Shown: positions 15,737 to 24,685 of the stretch, in pieces
How the letters are laid out: every line of letters starts with the position of its first letter
How positions within the stretch are numbered: position 1 is the first letter of the stretch
Assembly: GCF_020164785.1 (NCBI RefSeq)
Contig: NZ_JAIUGX010000010.1
Span: 62,001-126,000, forward strand
Reading direction: 5' to 3'
Length of the DNA: 64,000 nucleotides
From: Mesorhizobium sp. ES1-1
GTDB lineage: Bacteria; Pseudomonadota; Alphaproteobacteria; Rhizobiales; Rhizobiaceae
Program-made: the position numbers and the translations under genes
The notes under the pieces: model-generated
Databases searched by the model: none
Told to the model about the DNA's origin: nothing
What the model saw: the letters and a program-made list of their open reading frames with translations, nothing else

Positions 15737-16863
15737 CAGCTTGCTTCCTTGAGCTTCGACGAGGCATCGCGTTTGACTGTGCTGTCCGGCGCGGCCAGCG
15801 CCAGCCCGACCAGGCGAATGCGGTAGTGGATGAGTGTGTCACAGCCGAGCACGAAGAACAAAAGCATGCCTTGGAACACTCTCGCTACCTTGTCGGAAAT
15901 GCCCAGCGCGCTCTGCACCGCCTCGCCGCCGAGATAGGTCAGCGCCAGCACGAGGCCCGCGGCGACGATGCCCAGAGGATTGAGGCGGCCGAGGAAGGCG
16001 ACGATGATGGCGGTGAAGCCGTAGCCGGGCGAGATCACAGGCTGCAGCTGGCCGATGGCACCGGAAACCTCGGAAATGCCTGCAAGACCGGCCAGCGCCC
16101 CCGACAGCAGGAAGGCGAAGAACACCATCCGATCGAGACCGAAGCCGGCAAAGCGCCCTGCCCTGGGGCTGGAGCCCATCACGCGGACCTCGAAACCCTT
16201 CAGCATGCGGCTCATCAGGATCCAGACCAGCACCGCCGCGACCAGCGCGAAGACGATCCCCCAATTCGCGCGCCCGGCATCCGGCATGAGCTCGGGCAGG
16301 ATCGCCCAGTCGCCGAACTGGATCGTCTGCGGGAAGCCATGGCCCTGCGGATCGCGCCATGGGCCGCGAACCAGCCAGTCGAGGAAGAGCTGCGCGACGT
16401 AGACCAGCATCAGGCTGGTCAGGATCTCGTTGGTGTTGAAGCGTGTCTTAAGCAGAGCCGGGATTGCCGCGTAGGCCGCGCCGCCGACCATGCCCAACAA
16501 GAGCATCAGCGGGAGCACCAGCGGGCCTTCGAATTGCGGGAACATCACTGGAAGGATCGAGCCGAAGATGCCGCCGAAGATGAATTGGCCTTCGGCGCCG
16601 ATGTTCCAGATGTTTGCCTTGTAGCAGACAGACAGGCCGACGGCGATCAGGATGAGGGGCGCCGCCTTGATCGCCAGCTCATGCAACTGCCAAACCTGGC
16701 TGACCGGCTCGATGAAATAGATGTTGAAGGCAGTCAGCGGATTGACGCCGAGCAGGGCGAACAGAACAGCGCCCGCAATGATGGTCAGGGCAAAGGCAAT
16801 GAACGGCGACAGTGCCGAAAACAGCATGGAGCGCTGCGGGCGCTTGACGAGTTCGAGGCGCAT
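15736..16863 (-). CDS. BMP-type ABC transporter permease 1
   Basis: This 375-aa membrane protein has about ten hydrophobic helices. It contains NIWNIGAEGQFIFG, the counterpart of the NLGVEGMM motif of its partner, and a coupling loop around VRVMGSSPRAGRFAGF. The start at 16863 begins MRLELVKRP and overlaps the ATPase stop by one base; longer frames upstream merely overlap that gene. Together with the second permease it forms the transmembrane pore of a CUT2/nucleoside-type importer. Confidence 0.9.
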   Translation of the reverse strand: MRLELVKRPQRSMLFSALSPFIAFALTIIAGAVLFALLGVNPLTAFNIYFIEPVSQVWQLHELAIKAAPLILIAVGLSVCYKANIWNIGAEGQFIFGGIFGSILPVMFPQFEGPLVLPLMLLLGMVGGAAYAAIPALLKTRFNTNEILTSLMLVYVAQLFLDWLVRGPWRDPQGHGFPQTIQFGDWAILPELMPDAGRANWGIVFALVAAVLVWILMSRMLKGFEVRVMGSSPRAGRFAGFGLDRMVFFAFLLSGALAGLAGISEVSGAIGQLQPVISPGYGFTAIIVAFLGRLNPLGIVAAGLVLALTYLGGEAVQSALGISDKVARVFQGMLLFFVLGCDTLIHYRIRLVGLALAAPDSTVKRDASSKLKEAS

Positions 16864-18428
16864 CACGCGATCTCCAGGCCATGTTCGGCGTGGCCCGGCT
16901 CGGCCCCGCCCATCAGCAGCCCAATCCTCTCGAACGTCGCCTCGGCGATCGGCATAGGCTTCGACAATTCGCCATTGTGCATTACGGCGATCGCATCGGA
17001 TATCTCGAAGAGTTCGTCGAGGTCCTGGCTGATCACCAGAACTGCCGATCCGCTGCGCGACAGTTCGATCAGGGCCTGTCGGATGCGGGCGGCGGCGCCG
17101 GCGTCGACGCCCCATGTCGGCTGGTTGACAACCATCACGCTTGGCGAGCGATCCAACTCGCGACCAACGATGAATTTCTGCAGGTTGCCGCCAGAAAGCG
17201 CGGCGGCCTCCGGATCGGGAGCGCTCTTGCGCACGTCCATCGCCTTGATGATCCGTTGCGCGGCTGTCTGGATCGCGCCGCTTCCGACAATTCCACCGAT
17301 GCCGACGAAGGCCTTGCCGTCAGTGGCATGGCGCGACAGGAGCAGATTTTCCGAAAGCTTCATGCGCGGCGCGGCGCCGTGGCCAAGACGCTCCTCAGGC
17401 ACGAAGGCGGCGCCGAGAAGCCGGCGACCTGTGATGCTCAGCCCGCCGGCATCCTTGCTGCGAATGCGCACCGAGGCTGCATCCTGTTGCAACACTTCGC
17501 CGGATACGGATTCGAAGAATTCGCCCTGGCCGTTCCCGGCGACCCCGGCGATGCCGATCACTTCGCCGGCGCGAACAGTCAGGCTGATATTCCTGAGCGG
17601 AATGGAGAAGGGCGTTGCCGGCTTACGGCTGAGGTTGCGGATTTCGAGAAGCGGCTGCGCGGCTTCGAGCCCAGCCACAGGGGCGCGCACAACGGCCTGT
17701 ACCTCACTGCCGACCATCATACGGGCCAGCGAGGCGGCCGTCTCGTCACGCGGATTGCAGTGGCCAACCACCTTCCCATGCCGTAGCACGGTGGCGCGGT
17801 CGCAGATGCGTTTGACCTCCTCAAGACGATGCGAAATGTAGAGGATCGACTTTCCCTCCGCACGAAGGCGGTCCAGTGTCTCGAAGAGCTTGTCGGCTTC
17901 CTGCGGCGTCAGCACCGAGGTCGGCTCGTCCAGAATGATGAGTTGCGGCGCCTGCAACAGGCAGCGGATGATCTCGATGCGTTGACGCTCGCCCACCGAC
18001 AAATCGCCGACCAGGGAGTCCGGGTCGAGCGGAAGGCCGTAACTGTAGGAAAGGGCTCTCGCTTTCGCCGCGATGCTGCCGATCGGTGAGCCGTCATCCA
18101 GCGACAGGGCAATGTTTTCGGCAGCCGTCAGCGCCTCGAAGAGGGAGAAGTGCTGGAACACCATGCCGATGCCCAGCTTCTTGGCGACGCCGGGACTCGT
18201 GATCCTGACGGGCTCGCCATTCCAGAAGATCTGCCCAGAATTGGGCTCGAGCGAGCCGAACAGCATCTTGACCAGCGTCGACTTGCCCGCGCCGTTTTCG
18301 CCGAGCAAAGCGTGGATTTCACCCCTGGCGATGTTGAGGTCGACATGATCGCATGCCGTCAGCGTGCCGAATATCTTGGTAAGGCCACGAACCTCTAACA
18401 GGTTCGTGCCGTCCTGATCTGCACTCAC
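16863..18428 (-). CDS. ABC transporter ATP-binding protein, double-domain (nucleoside/sugar type)
   Basis: Two ABC domains are fused in 521 aa. The first has Walker A GENGAGKST, signature LSVGERQRIEI and Walker B LIILDEPTS. The second is degenerate at Walker A (GVAGNGQGEF) and has signature LSGGNLQK, as usual for this importer class. It powers the BMP/permease system. I chose the GTG at 18428, preceded by GGAGG at 18437-18433; an ATG at 18440 is possible but has no ribosome site. It is the first gene of the four-gene operon ATPase-permease-permease-BMP. Confidence 0.9.
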   Translation of the reverse strand: MSADQDGTNLLEVRGLTKIFGTLTACDHVDLNIARGEIHALLGENGAGKSTLVKMLFGSLEPNSGQIFWNGEPVRITSPGVAKKLGIGMVFQHFSLFEALTAAENIALSLDDGSPIGSIAAKARALSYSYGLPLDPDSLVGDLSVGERQRIEIIRCLLQAPQLIILDEPTSVLTPQEADKLFETLDRLRAEGKSILYISHRLEEVKRICDRATVLRHGKVVGHCNPRDETAASLARMMVGSEVQAVVRAPVAGLEAAQPLLEIRNLSRKPATPFSIPLRNISLTVRAGEVIGIAGVAGNGQGEFFESVSGEVLQQDAASVRIRSKDAGGLSITGRRLLGAAFVPEERLGHGAAPRMKLSENLLLSRHATDGKAFVGIGGIVGSGAIQTAAQRIIKAMDVRKSAPDPEAAALSGGNLQKFIVGRELDRSPSVMVVNQPTWGVDAGAAARIRQALIELSRSGSAVLVISQDLDELFEISDAIAVMHNGELSKPMPIAEATFERIGLLMGGAEPGHAEHGLEIA

Positions 18429-18573
18429 AGTGCCTCCCATCTGGTTTGCCAGATATGTTCTGTGTTCCCACAAGCATCGTAGGCGCGGCCGGCTCCGGTC
18501 GGAAACCGACACACGTCTTGAAAGAGCTTCAAGAATTTCAGCTGAAATTCAAGGGATAGCAAGTCAATCGCAG

Positions 18574-19551
18574 CTAAGGGATGAGAATGGTGGTTCCGGT
18601 CGTCCTGCGGCCTTCGAGGTCGGCATGCGCCTTGGCGGCATCCTTGAGCGCGTAGCGCTGGTTGATCTTGATCTCGACGGCGCCGCTCAGCACAACGTCG
18701 AACAACGCTGCGGCGGACGCATCGAGGTCCTTGCGTTTGGCATTGTAGACGAACAGCGTCGGCCTGGTCGCAAACAGGGATCCCTTTTGCGCCAGCAAAG
18801 ACATGCTGAAGGGCGGGATCGGTCCCGACGACTGGCCAAAGCTGACGAACATGCCGAGCGGCTTCAGGCAGTCGAGAGACGCCGGAAATGTGTCCTTGCC
18901 GATGGAATCGTAGACGACGTCGCATTTCGTACCACCTGTGATGGCCGCTACGCCGGCGACGAAATCCTGCTCCTTGTAGTTGATGACATGATCGAACCCG
19001 TGTTTCCTGGCGAGTTCGATCTTGTCGGTCGAACTTGCGGTGCCGATGACGGTCGCGCCAAGGTGTTTGGCCCATTGCCCGAGGATCAGCCCGACGCCGC
19101 CGGCCGCGGCATGAAACAGGATCGTGTCGCCCGCCTTCACCTTGAAGGTGCGCCGAAGCAGATATTCGGCCGTCATGCCCTTCAGCATCATGGCGGCGGC
19201 CTGCTCGTCACTGACGCCGTCCGGCACCTTGACCACAAGGTCGGCGGCGATGACGCGCTGCTCGGCATAGGCGCCGACATTGGTCGTGTAGGCGACGCGA
19301 TCACCGGGCTTAAGCCAATCGACGTCCTGGCCGATTTCCAAAACGAAGCCGGCCGCCTCGCTGCCCGCAATCAGGGGAAATCCGCCCGGCGGCGGATAAA
19401 GGCCCGAGCGATGGTAGACATCGATGAAATTCAGCCCAATCACCGTGTGCTTGATCAGGATCTGCCCAGCACCCGGCCGACCCGGATCGCAGTCCTCATA
19501 AGTCAGGACTTCCGGGCCGCCATGGGAGTGGATTCGGACTGCTTTGGACAT
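18574..19551 (-). CDS. NAD(P)H:quinone oxidoreductase, zinc-free MDR family
   Basis: The 325-aa protein is a medium-chain dehydrogenase without zinc ligands. It starts with HGGPEVLTYED and has NFIDVYHRSGLYP near residue 40, GSEAAGFV, and the nucleotide-binding stretch LFHAAAGGVGLILGQWAK near residue 140-160. These are marks of quinone oxidoreductase (Qor/zeta-crystallin). It reduces quinones by one electron at the expense of NADPH and is cytoplasmic. It lies upstream of the nucleoside transporter operon and downstream of the phosphatidylcholine synthase gene on the same strand, with gaps that do not prove co-transcription. Confidence 0.9.
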   Translation of the reverse strand: MSKAVRIHSHGGPEVLTYEDCDPGRPGAGQILIKHTVIGLNFIDVYHRSGLYPPPGGFPLIAGSEAAGFVLEIGQDVDWLKPGDRVAYTTNVGAYAEQRVIAADLVVKVPDGVSDEQAAAMMLKGMTAEYLLRRTFKVKAGDTILFHAAAGGVGLILGQWAKHLGATVIGTASSTDKIELARKHGFDHVINYKEQDFVAGVAAITGGTKCDVVYDSIGKDTFPASLDCLKPLGMFVSFGQSSGPIPPFSMSLLAQKGSLFATRPTLFVYNAKRKDLDASAAALFDVVLSGAVEIKINQRYALKDAAKAHADLEGRRTTGTTILIP

Positions 19552-19577
19552 GTTTCGGATTCCTTGAGAGCGGCGGA

Positions 19578-20384
19578 TCAGGGCTTCTTGGCGCCCAGGT
19601 TAGGAAAGACCTGCATGATCCCACCGATGCAGGCGAGATAAAGCCCGGTGGCGGTAATGCCGATCTTGGTGAAGCTGCTGACCTGCTCGCCCAACACTCC
19701 GATCTGATCGTAGAATGCGGCAAGAGCCGCCTGAGCCAGCGCCAGCGCACCAAAAGCGCACCACAACAGCGTCATCGCCAGATTGATCCGCCGCAACCGG
19801 ACCACACGCACCGGGTGGATAAAGTTGATAGGCACGAATGTGAGGATGCCGGCCACCACCACAACCGCGAATGACACCCATTGCCCGGGCTCGATGACGA
19901 ACAATGTGAACACAACCATGTTCCAGACCACGGGGAATCCCTTGAAGAAATTCTCCTTCGTCTTCATGCCGGTGTCTGCGTAGTAGATCGCGCTGGAAAC
20001 GACGATGATCGCAGCCGACAGGAACGACAGCCCCTCGCCCATGAACCCACGCTGGTACAGCGCGAAAGCGGGAATGAGCACGTAAGTCACGTAGTCGATG
20101 ATGTTGTCGAGCAGTTCTCCCGACCACGTCGGCAGGATTTCCTTGACCTCGAGTTTGCGCGCGATCGGACCGTCGATGCCATCGACGAACAAGGCCAGGC
20201 CGAGCCACCAGAACATCGCGGTCCAGCGTTCCTCGCTCGCCGCGACCAGCGACAGGAAGGCCAGGAACGAGCCCGACGCTGTTAGAAGATGGACGGAAAA
20301 GGCCCTCGCCTGCGGCCAGGTGACTTTCTTTTTCGGCCGCGGAATCCGGTCCGTGATCTTTCTGGCGGTGGTTTTCCTGGGCAT
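19578..20384 (-). CDS. pcs: phosphatidylcholine synthase
   Basis: This enzyme condenses CDP-diacylglycerol with choline to form phosphatidylcholine, a membrane lipid important for rhizobial symbiosis. The 268-aa protein has about eight hydrophobic helices. It carries the CDP-alcohol phosphotransferase motif, DGPIAR, then G and two aspartates in SGELLDNIID (residues about 79-105), in the variant spacing typical of Pcs. A basic N-terminus precedes it. The start at 20384 is chosen because MPRKTTARK begins the Pcs-like sequence. It ends 26 bases before the quinone oxidoreductase start. Confidence 0.9.
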   Translation of the reverse strand: MPRKTTARKITDRIPRPKKKVTWPQARAFSVHLLTASGSFLAFLSLVAASEERWTAMFWWLGLALFVDGIDGPIARKLEVKEILPTWSGELLDNIIDYVTYVLIPAFALYQRGFMGEGLSFLSAAIIVVSSAIYYADTGMKTKENFFKGFPVVWNMVVFTLFVIEPGQWVSFAVVVVAGILTFVPINFIHPVRVVRLRRINLAMTLLWCAFGALALAQAALAAFYDQIGVLGEQVSSFTKIGITATGLYLACIGGIMQVFPNLGAKKP

Positions 20385-20395
20385 ACTGTTCTTGC

Positions 20396-21010
20396 TCACG
20401 GGCCCCGCCAATCCAGCTTGCATATTTCGGCCGACCGGCCCGCGAAATTCCAGTTACGGCCGAAGGCCCGCATCTTGCTCTTGTCGGACTTGGCCACGAT
20501 GATCTCCGGCGCAATCCAATATTGCGAATTGCTGATCACCGTATCCTTGTCGTGATCCTTGCCCTGGATCGGTGTCACCGCTCCGTCAATGATCTTCGGT
20601 ATCTGGAAGATGCGTGTCTTGTCGCGCGTTTCATAAGTAATCGGCACCTGTTCGACACCAAGAAATTTGCCGACGAGGATGGAGAGCAAGGATGTGGTTC
20701 CGCCTGCCTTGCCGGTGAAAATCCTGGTGAGTGCCTTGACCGCATACACCGAGGCGCGCTTGTCGATGAACAGTCCCGCAGTCCAGTTGCCGCGGCTCAT
20801 ATAGCCTGGAATTTCCATGACCAGGCCGAGGTTCAGTCCCGACAGGTCAACGTTGCCGAAATGCCCCGCATCGATGCGGAAACCAGCCCAGGTCTGGCAA
20901 TAGCCTTCGGTCGGCGGATGATTCCCGAGCGACAGCACGCAAGGGCAAAAAACTGTGCAATTGCAGGAGAGTACGAGCTCTCCCTTCATTGCCCAGCCTT
21001 GATCCTCCAT
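20396..21010 (-). CDS. DUF1326 domain protein
   Basis: The 204-aa protein opens with LSCNCTVFCPCVLSL, the CxC-x3-CxC cysteine cluster that defines DUF1326 and looks like a metal site. GLFIDKRAS, an RIFTGKAGG segment and C-terminal strand pairs follow. A GGGGGA ribosome site 7 bases upstream supports the start at 21010. It lies 14 bases after the DUF2182 gene, a pairing I know from other bacteria. Function is unknown; the cysteines suggest copper or other soft-metal handling. Confidence 0.85.
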   Translation of the reverse strand: MEDQGWAMKGELVLSCNCTVFCPCVLSLGNHPPTEGYCQTWAGFRIDAGHFGNVDLSGLNLGLVMEIPGYMSRGNWTAGLFIDKRASVYAVKALTRIFTGKAGGTTSLLSILVGKFLGVEQVPITYETRDKTRIFQIPKIIDGAVTPIQGKDHDKDTVISNSQYWIAPEIIVAKSDKSKMRAFGRNWNFAGRSAEICKLDWRGP

Positions 21011-21024
21011 CGGAATTTCCCCCA

Positions 21025-21921
21025 CTACGCCGAGACTACTAGGAGCGCGGCTGCCCAGACAAGCAGTATCGCACCGCTAAGCCGCGTTGGAACCCTGCTA
21101 GTGGTTTGTTTTTCGATCAGTGTGAACAGCCCGATCAAGGCCATCCAGAAGATATTCATCACGCCCACGGCAAACATCACCAGCATAAGCGCCCAGCAGC
21201 AGCCGAGGCACCAGATGCCTTGCACGAAGCCAAGCCGGAAAATGCTGACGGGCCGCGCGCTCCAATTCGAAAACAGGATCGAGAACGGGTTCCTGCACTT
21301 ATCCAGGCAGGCTTCCTTCATACCGCTGAACTGATAAAGTCCGGCGACAAGCAAGGCGAGTGCGCCGGCAATGCCGACGACCGGATCGAGCATGATACTG
21401 GCCGGGGCGGCTGCATGAATGACCAGGGTCAGCGCAGCGAACATCGCCGAGGCCACGAACCACGCGCTCAGATAGCCAGCGACCAGCACCAGCGGATGGA
21501 CGACGGCCTCCCCCTTGATCCGCGCCGTATCGGCGATTTCGCAGTAGGTCCGGATCATTGGCGCGGCCGATGGCAGCATCGTCGCGAGCGCCATCACAAA
21601 CCACATCAACACGAGCACGCCGAACCAGGGCCCGATCTGTCCATCCAATGGCGTTGGCGCGAGGCAAAGCGCGAAGAAGGGTTCGAGGAAATCCGGCAGC
21701 GGGAGTCCAGGCAGGGCGCGCAGGATCGTGTCGCCCGGGCCGCTGGCGCCTACACCCCGCCCCCCGGCGCCACGGACCGCCATCGCCGCAAGGACCAGCC
21801 AGGCAAGCAAAATAGCGGCGCCGACAGCGATGTTGACGGTGACACGGGGACCGACCGCGATGTTCGCCGTGGCGCGGCCGGCGCGGTCGAGATGGCGGAA
21901 ATCATATTGCTGGCCGGTCAT
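21025..21921 (-). CDS. DUF2182 family predicted metal-binding membrane protein
   Basis: The 298-aa protein has seven or eight hydrophobic helices. The DUF2182 hallmarks are present: MWFVMALATMLPSAAPM near residue 105, KEACLDKCRNPF near residue 207, and GIWCLGCCWALMLVMFAVG near residue 238, with the cysteines and methionines set as possible metal ligands. I chose the ATG at 21921; a start at 21963 would overlap the divergent hydroxylase leader. With the DUF1326 gene it forms a two-gene operon, probably a membrane and a soluble component of one metal-related system. Confidence 0.85.
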   Translation of the reverse strand: MTGQQYDFRHLDRAGRATANIAVGPRVTVNIAVGAAILLAWLVLAAMAVRGAGGRGVGASGPGDTILRALPGLPLPDFLEPFFALCLAPTPLDGQIGPWFGVLVLMWFVMALATMLPSAAPMIRTYCEIADTARIKGEAVVHPLVLVAGYLSAWFVASAMFAALTLVIHAAAPASIMLDPVVGIAGALALLVAGLYQFSGMKEACLDKCRNPFSILFSNWSARPVSIFRLGFVQGIWCLGCCWALMLVMFAVGVMNIFWMALIGLFTLIEKQTTSRVPTRLSGAILLVWAAALLVVSA

Positions 21922-21975
21922 GGCTTCCGAATGGGCCGAATCGCCGCGTTGATCAAGCGGCATGATCTGACCTAT

Positions 21976-23241
21976 ATGCGGATCAACTGGCAGGCCAAAC
22001 GGGCTGCCTCGCATAGAGGGCGGCAGCCTAACTTGGAGCATCAGGACACAGCGAGGATACTCGTTGCCGGCACAGGGCCGGCAGGGCTGGTCGCCGCGCT
22101 GGCTCTCGCCGATGCGGGTTTCCCGGTGACGCTCGTGGGGCCTGAGGCTTCGCGATCTGATGGCCGCACGACGGCTCTGATGAACCCAGCCTTGGACACA
22201 CTTGAAAGGCTGAGCGTTCTCGGTGACATCCAAGCCAGGGCGGCACCGCTGAAGGTCATGCGTATCGTCGACGCCACCAGCCGGCTGATCCGCGGCCCTG
22301 TCGTCACCTTTCGCGCAAGCGAAATCAGCGAGGACCAGTTCGGGCTGAACCTGCCAAATAGCGTTCTCAATGAGGCGCTCGCGGAGGCGGCCGGACGGCA
22401 TCCCGGCATCGAATGGCGACGTTCGATGGTGGCGACTTGGGAGCTCTCTTCCGAGCGCGCTCGTGCCATCCTCGCCGACGCCAGCATGGTAGAGGCGTCG
22501 CTGGCGGTCGCCGCGGATGGCCGCTCGTCGCCGGCACGCGAGGCGGCCGGCATCTCGACCTCCGCTCGCTTCTACCCGCAGGCGGCTCTGGTTCTCACTT
22601 TCGGCCACAGCAGCGACCACGCCTTCACCTCGACCGAGTTCCACACCGAGACTGGTCCGTTCACGCAGGTCCCATTGCCCGGCAATCGCTCGAGCCTGGT
22701 CTGGGTCGTCAAACCGGAGACCGCGACGGAACTTTCCGCATTGGACGACGAAGCCCTTTCGTTGCGGGTGGAAGACAGGATGCAATCGATGCTGGGCCGG
22801 GTGACGGTCGAGCCGGGTCGGCAGATCTATCCGCTTTCGGCCGTGACCCCATTGCGGTTCGCCCACAACCGGGTGGCGCTTGTCGGCGAAGCGGCGCACG
22901 TCTTTCCCCCGATTGGCGCGCAAGGTCTCAACCTCGGCATTAGGGACGTCGACGATCTTGTTGCTATTGCTCGGCAAAACCGCAGTGATCCTGGGTCCGC
23001 CAAGGCGCTGGCCTCCTATGATTTCAAACGCCGTCCCGATATCCTGGTGCGCAGCAGCGCCGTCAATCTGCTCAACATCTCGCTATTGTCGGACATGCTC
23101 CCGGCGCAGATGGCCCGTGTCGCCGGGCTTGGAGTGCTGGGCGGCCTGGCACCGCTTCGCGCTTTCTTCATGCGCGAAGGCCTTCGTCCGGGCAGCGGGT
23201 TCGCGGCTTTGGCCGGCGGACGGCGAAGGCGGCAAAGCTGA
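21976..23241 (+). CDS. UbiH/UbiF family FAD-dependent hydroxylase
   Basis: The 421-aa protein is a class A flavin monooxygenase. It has the dinucleotide motif VAGTGPAGLVAALALADAG near residue 25, a YPLSAVTPLRF segment near residue 285, and the second FAD motif VGEAAHVFPPIGAQGLNLG with a Glu where most relatives have Asp. Family members hydroxylate the ring during ubiquinone synthesis, so a UbiL/UbiH-like step is likely. The start at 21976 is uncertain; ATG 21931 is an alternative. It is divergent from the DUF2182/DUF1326 operon with only about 55 bases between. Confidence 0.85.
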   Translation: MRINWQAKRAASHRGRQPNLEHQDTARILVAGTGPAGLVAALALADAGFPVTLVGPEASRSDGRTTALMNPALDTLERLSVLGDIQARAAPLKVMRIVDATSRLIRGPVVTFRASEISEDQFGLNLPNSVLNEALAEAAGRHPGIEWRRSMVATWELSSERARAILADASMVEASLAVAADGRSSPAREAAGISTSARFYPQAALVLTFGHSSDHAFTSTEFHTETGPFTQVPLPGNRSSLVWVVKPETATELSALDDEALSLRVEDRMQSMLGRVTVEPGRQIYPLSAVTPLRFAHNRVALVGEAAHVFPPIGAQGLNLGIRDVDDLVAIARQNRSDPGSAKALASYDFKRRPDILVRSSAVNLLNISLLSDMLPAQMARVAGLGVLGGLAPLRAFFMREGLRPGSGFAALAGGRRRRQS

Positions 23242-23394
23242 CAAGCAGCCCGCGTAGCGCGATCCAACTTGCCATCGGCAAATCTCCAAACCTTTCCGTT
23301 GCGTCCCACGTTGCTTGGAGACGCGCAAAGGCTCCAGGATTGCATTGACGCGCCGGACAAGCCAAATAAAGGTAAGGATTCAGTGGTGAGTAGG

Positions 23395-23718
23395 ATGAAA
23401 ACGGCCAAATTCGCAATCGGAGAGGTGGTTCGACACCGGCTGTTTCCTTTCAGGGGAATCATCTTCGACGTAGACCCTGAATTCGCCAACACGGACGAGT
23501 GGTATGAAGCTATCCCTGCCGACGTGCGCCCGCGTAAGGACCAACCCTTCTACCATCTTCTCGCCGAGAATGCGGAAACCGAATACATAGCCTATGTCTC
23601 GGAGCAGAACCTGCTCGCGGACCGGTCCGGCGAGCCGGTCCGGCATCCGCAGATCAAGGAGATGTTCGACAAGAAGCCTGACGGGCGCTACGAGCCGAAA
23701 GGGCAATCCAGGCACTGA
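23395..23718 (+). CDS. hspQ: heat shock protein HspQ
   Basis: The 107-aa protein starts MKTAKFAIGEVVRHR and contains FPFRGIIFDVDPEF and DQPFYHLLAENAETEYIAYV, the conserved core of HspQ/YccV. In enterics HspQ binds hemimethylated DNA and acts as a stress-induced specificity enhancer for Lon protease. It is cytoplasmic. The start at 23395 is fixed by family length; the frame stays open for 42 codons upstream. A strong hairpin terminator follows the stop. I could not see a convincing heat-shock promoter. Confidence 0.9.
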   Translation: MKTAKFAIGEVVRHRLFPFRGIIFDVDPEFANTDEWYEAIPADVRPRKDQPFYHLLAENAETEYIAYVSEQNLLADRSGEPVRHPQIKEMFDKKPDGRYEPKGQSRH

Positions 23719-23762
23719 CTGCCCGCATGGCGGCTCGGGATCGAGAACGGCCCCCGAATCAA

Positions 23763-23789
23763 AAAAGCGGAGCCGAGGGCCCCGCTTTT
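23763..23789. terminator. Rho-independent terminator between convergent hspQ and ialB-family genes
   Basis: An 8-bp stem (AAAAGCGG, 23763-23770, with CCGCTTTT, 23782-23789) and an 11-base loop with further pairing potential are flanked by A and T runs on both strands. It can end both convergent transcripts. Confidence 0.8.
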
Positions 23790-23822
23790 GCTATTCCAAA
23801 AGTCCGCTTCGTCTGAGTGCGA

Positions 23823-24452
23823 TCAGTTCGCGGCCTTGGCCTTGTCCTGCTCAGCCTTGAGCTTCTTGGCGAAGTCCTGCTGGTTCTTGGCCGCGTAATC
23901 CTGAAGCTTCTTCTGCCGATCCTCGATGTCCGACTGCTGCAGCGCCGGACCGTCATAGGCGCCGCTGAAGCCCTGCAGGGCGATCTTGATCGGATTGGGC
24001 TGGTTCTGGAAATTGACCGAGGTCAGAGTGATCGCCTGGCCCTTCTTGAACGAGTTGACGAGTTGGTCGGTGAGCGGCACTTCAGCCACGCAACGGTCGG
24101 GGAAGCAGATCACATAGTCGAGCTTCACGGCTTTGCCGGTATCGATCTGAAGGCCGATGCCGGGGGGCACCAGACGGCCGGTCGGGACCGTTACCTGGAA
24201 AACCTTGCGGTTCACTTTGCCTTTCAGCTCGATCAGGCTGACGCCCGTAACAAGCTGTCCGTTGCCGGCGGTGGTGATGTTCTGAACGTTGCAGATGTCG
24301 ACGTCTTCCTGCTTCGTGCAAGCCTTGAACCAGCCCTGCGGAAGTTGCTGTTGCTGCTGTGCGGAAGCGGCGGGAAGCCCTGCGCCCAGAAAGCCGACCA
24401 AGCCAGCGGCCATGACCGAAAGGCGGTACGCGTTGCTGTTCAGGCTCGTCAT
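23823..24452 (-). CDS. invasion-associated locus B (IalB) family protein
   Basis: The 209-aa precursor has a signal peptide ending near residue 29 (ASA), then a glutamine run (QQQQQLPQ). The IalB core follows: WFKACTKQEDVDICNVQN, VPTGRLVPPGIGLQID, YVICFPDRCVAEVPL with paired cysteines likely forming disulfides, and LTSVNFQ. The C-terminal 30 residues are charged and helical. The name comes from Bartonella, where IalB is linked to erythrocyte invasion, but the family is widespread in free-living Rhizobiales. Its location is the periplasm or cell surface. AGAGGA supports the start. Confidence 0.85.
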   Translation of the reverse strand: MTSLNSNAYRLSVMAAGLVGFLGAGLPAASAQQQQQLPQGWFKACTKQEDVDICNVQNITTAGNGQLVTGVSLIELKGKVNRKVFQVTVPTGRLVPPGIGLQIDTGKAVKLDYVICFPDRCVAEVPLTDQLVNSFKKGQAITLTSVNFQNQPNPIKIALQGFSGAYDGPALQQSDIEDRQKKLQDYAAKNQQDFAKKLKAEQDKAKAAN

Positions 24453-24685
24453 GTGGTGCACTTCCTCTTAAAATGATCCCGGGACCGGCTTCTTCGCGCC
24501 GTGTGGTCCAGCTACCTGTTGCCGAAATGAGGCAACAGAATGACTTCGACCGGCGTGTTACACTGCAAGCGCTATCGAATCCAGCCCGGAGCCCGCGATT
24601 GTTGGCGACGAGATTGGCGGGTGCGCGCATGGCTCGTGCTAGGGTGCGCACCGAATCATCAAGCCGACCCAGTTAGGAGACGGTC

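Noticed and set aside
15826..17841. 671-aa plus-strand open frame across the nucleoside transporter operon
   Set aside because: Rich in Gln, His, Arg and Asp with no domain; the minus strand encodes permeases and an ATPase with complete motifs.
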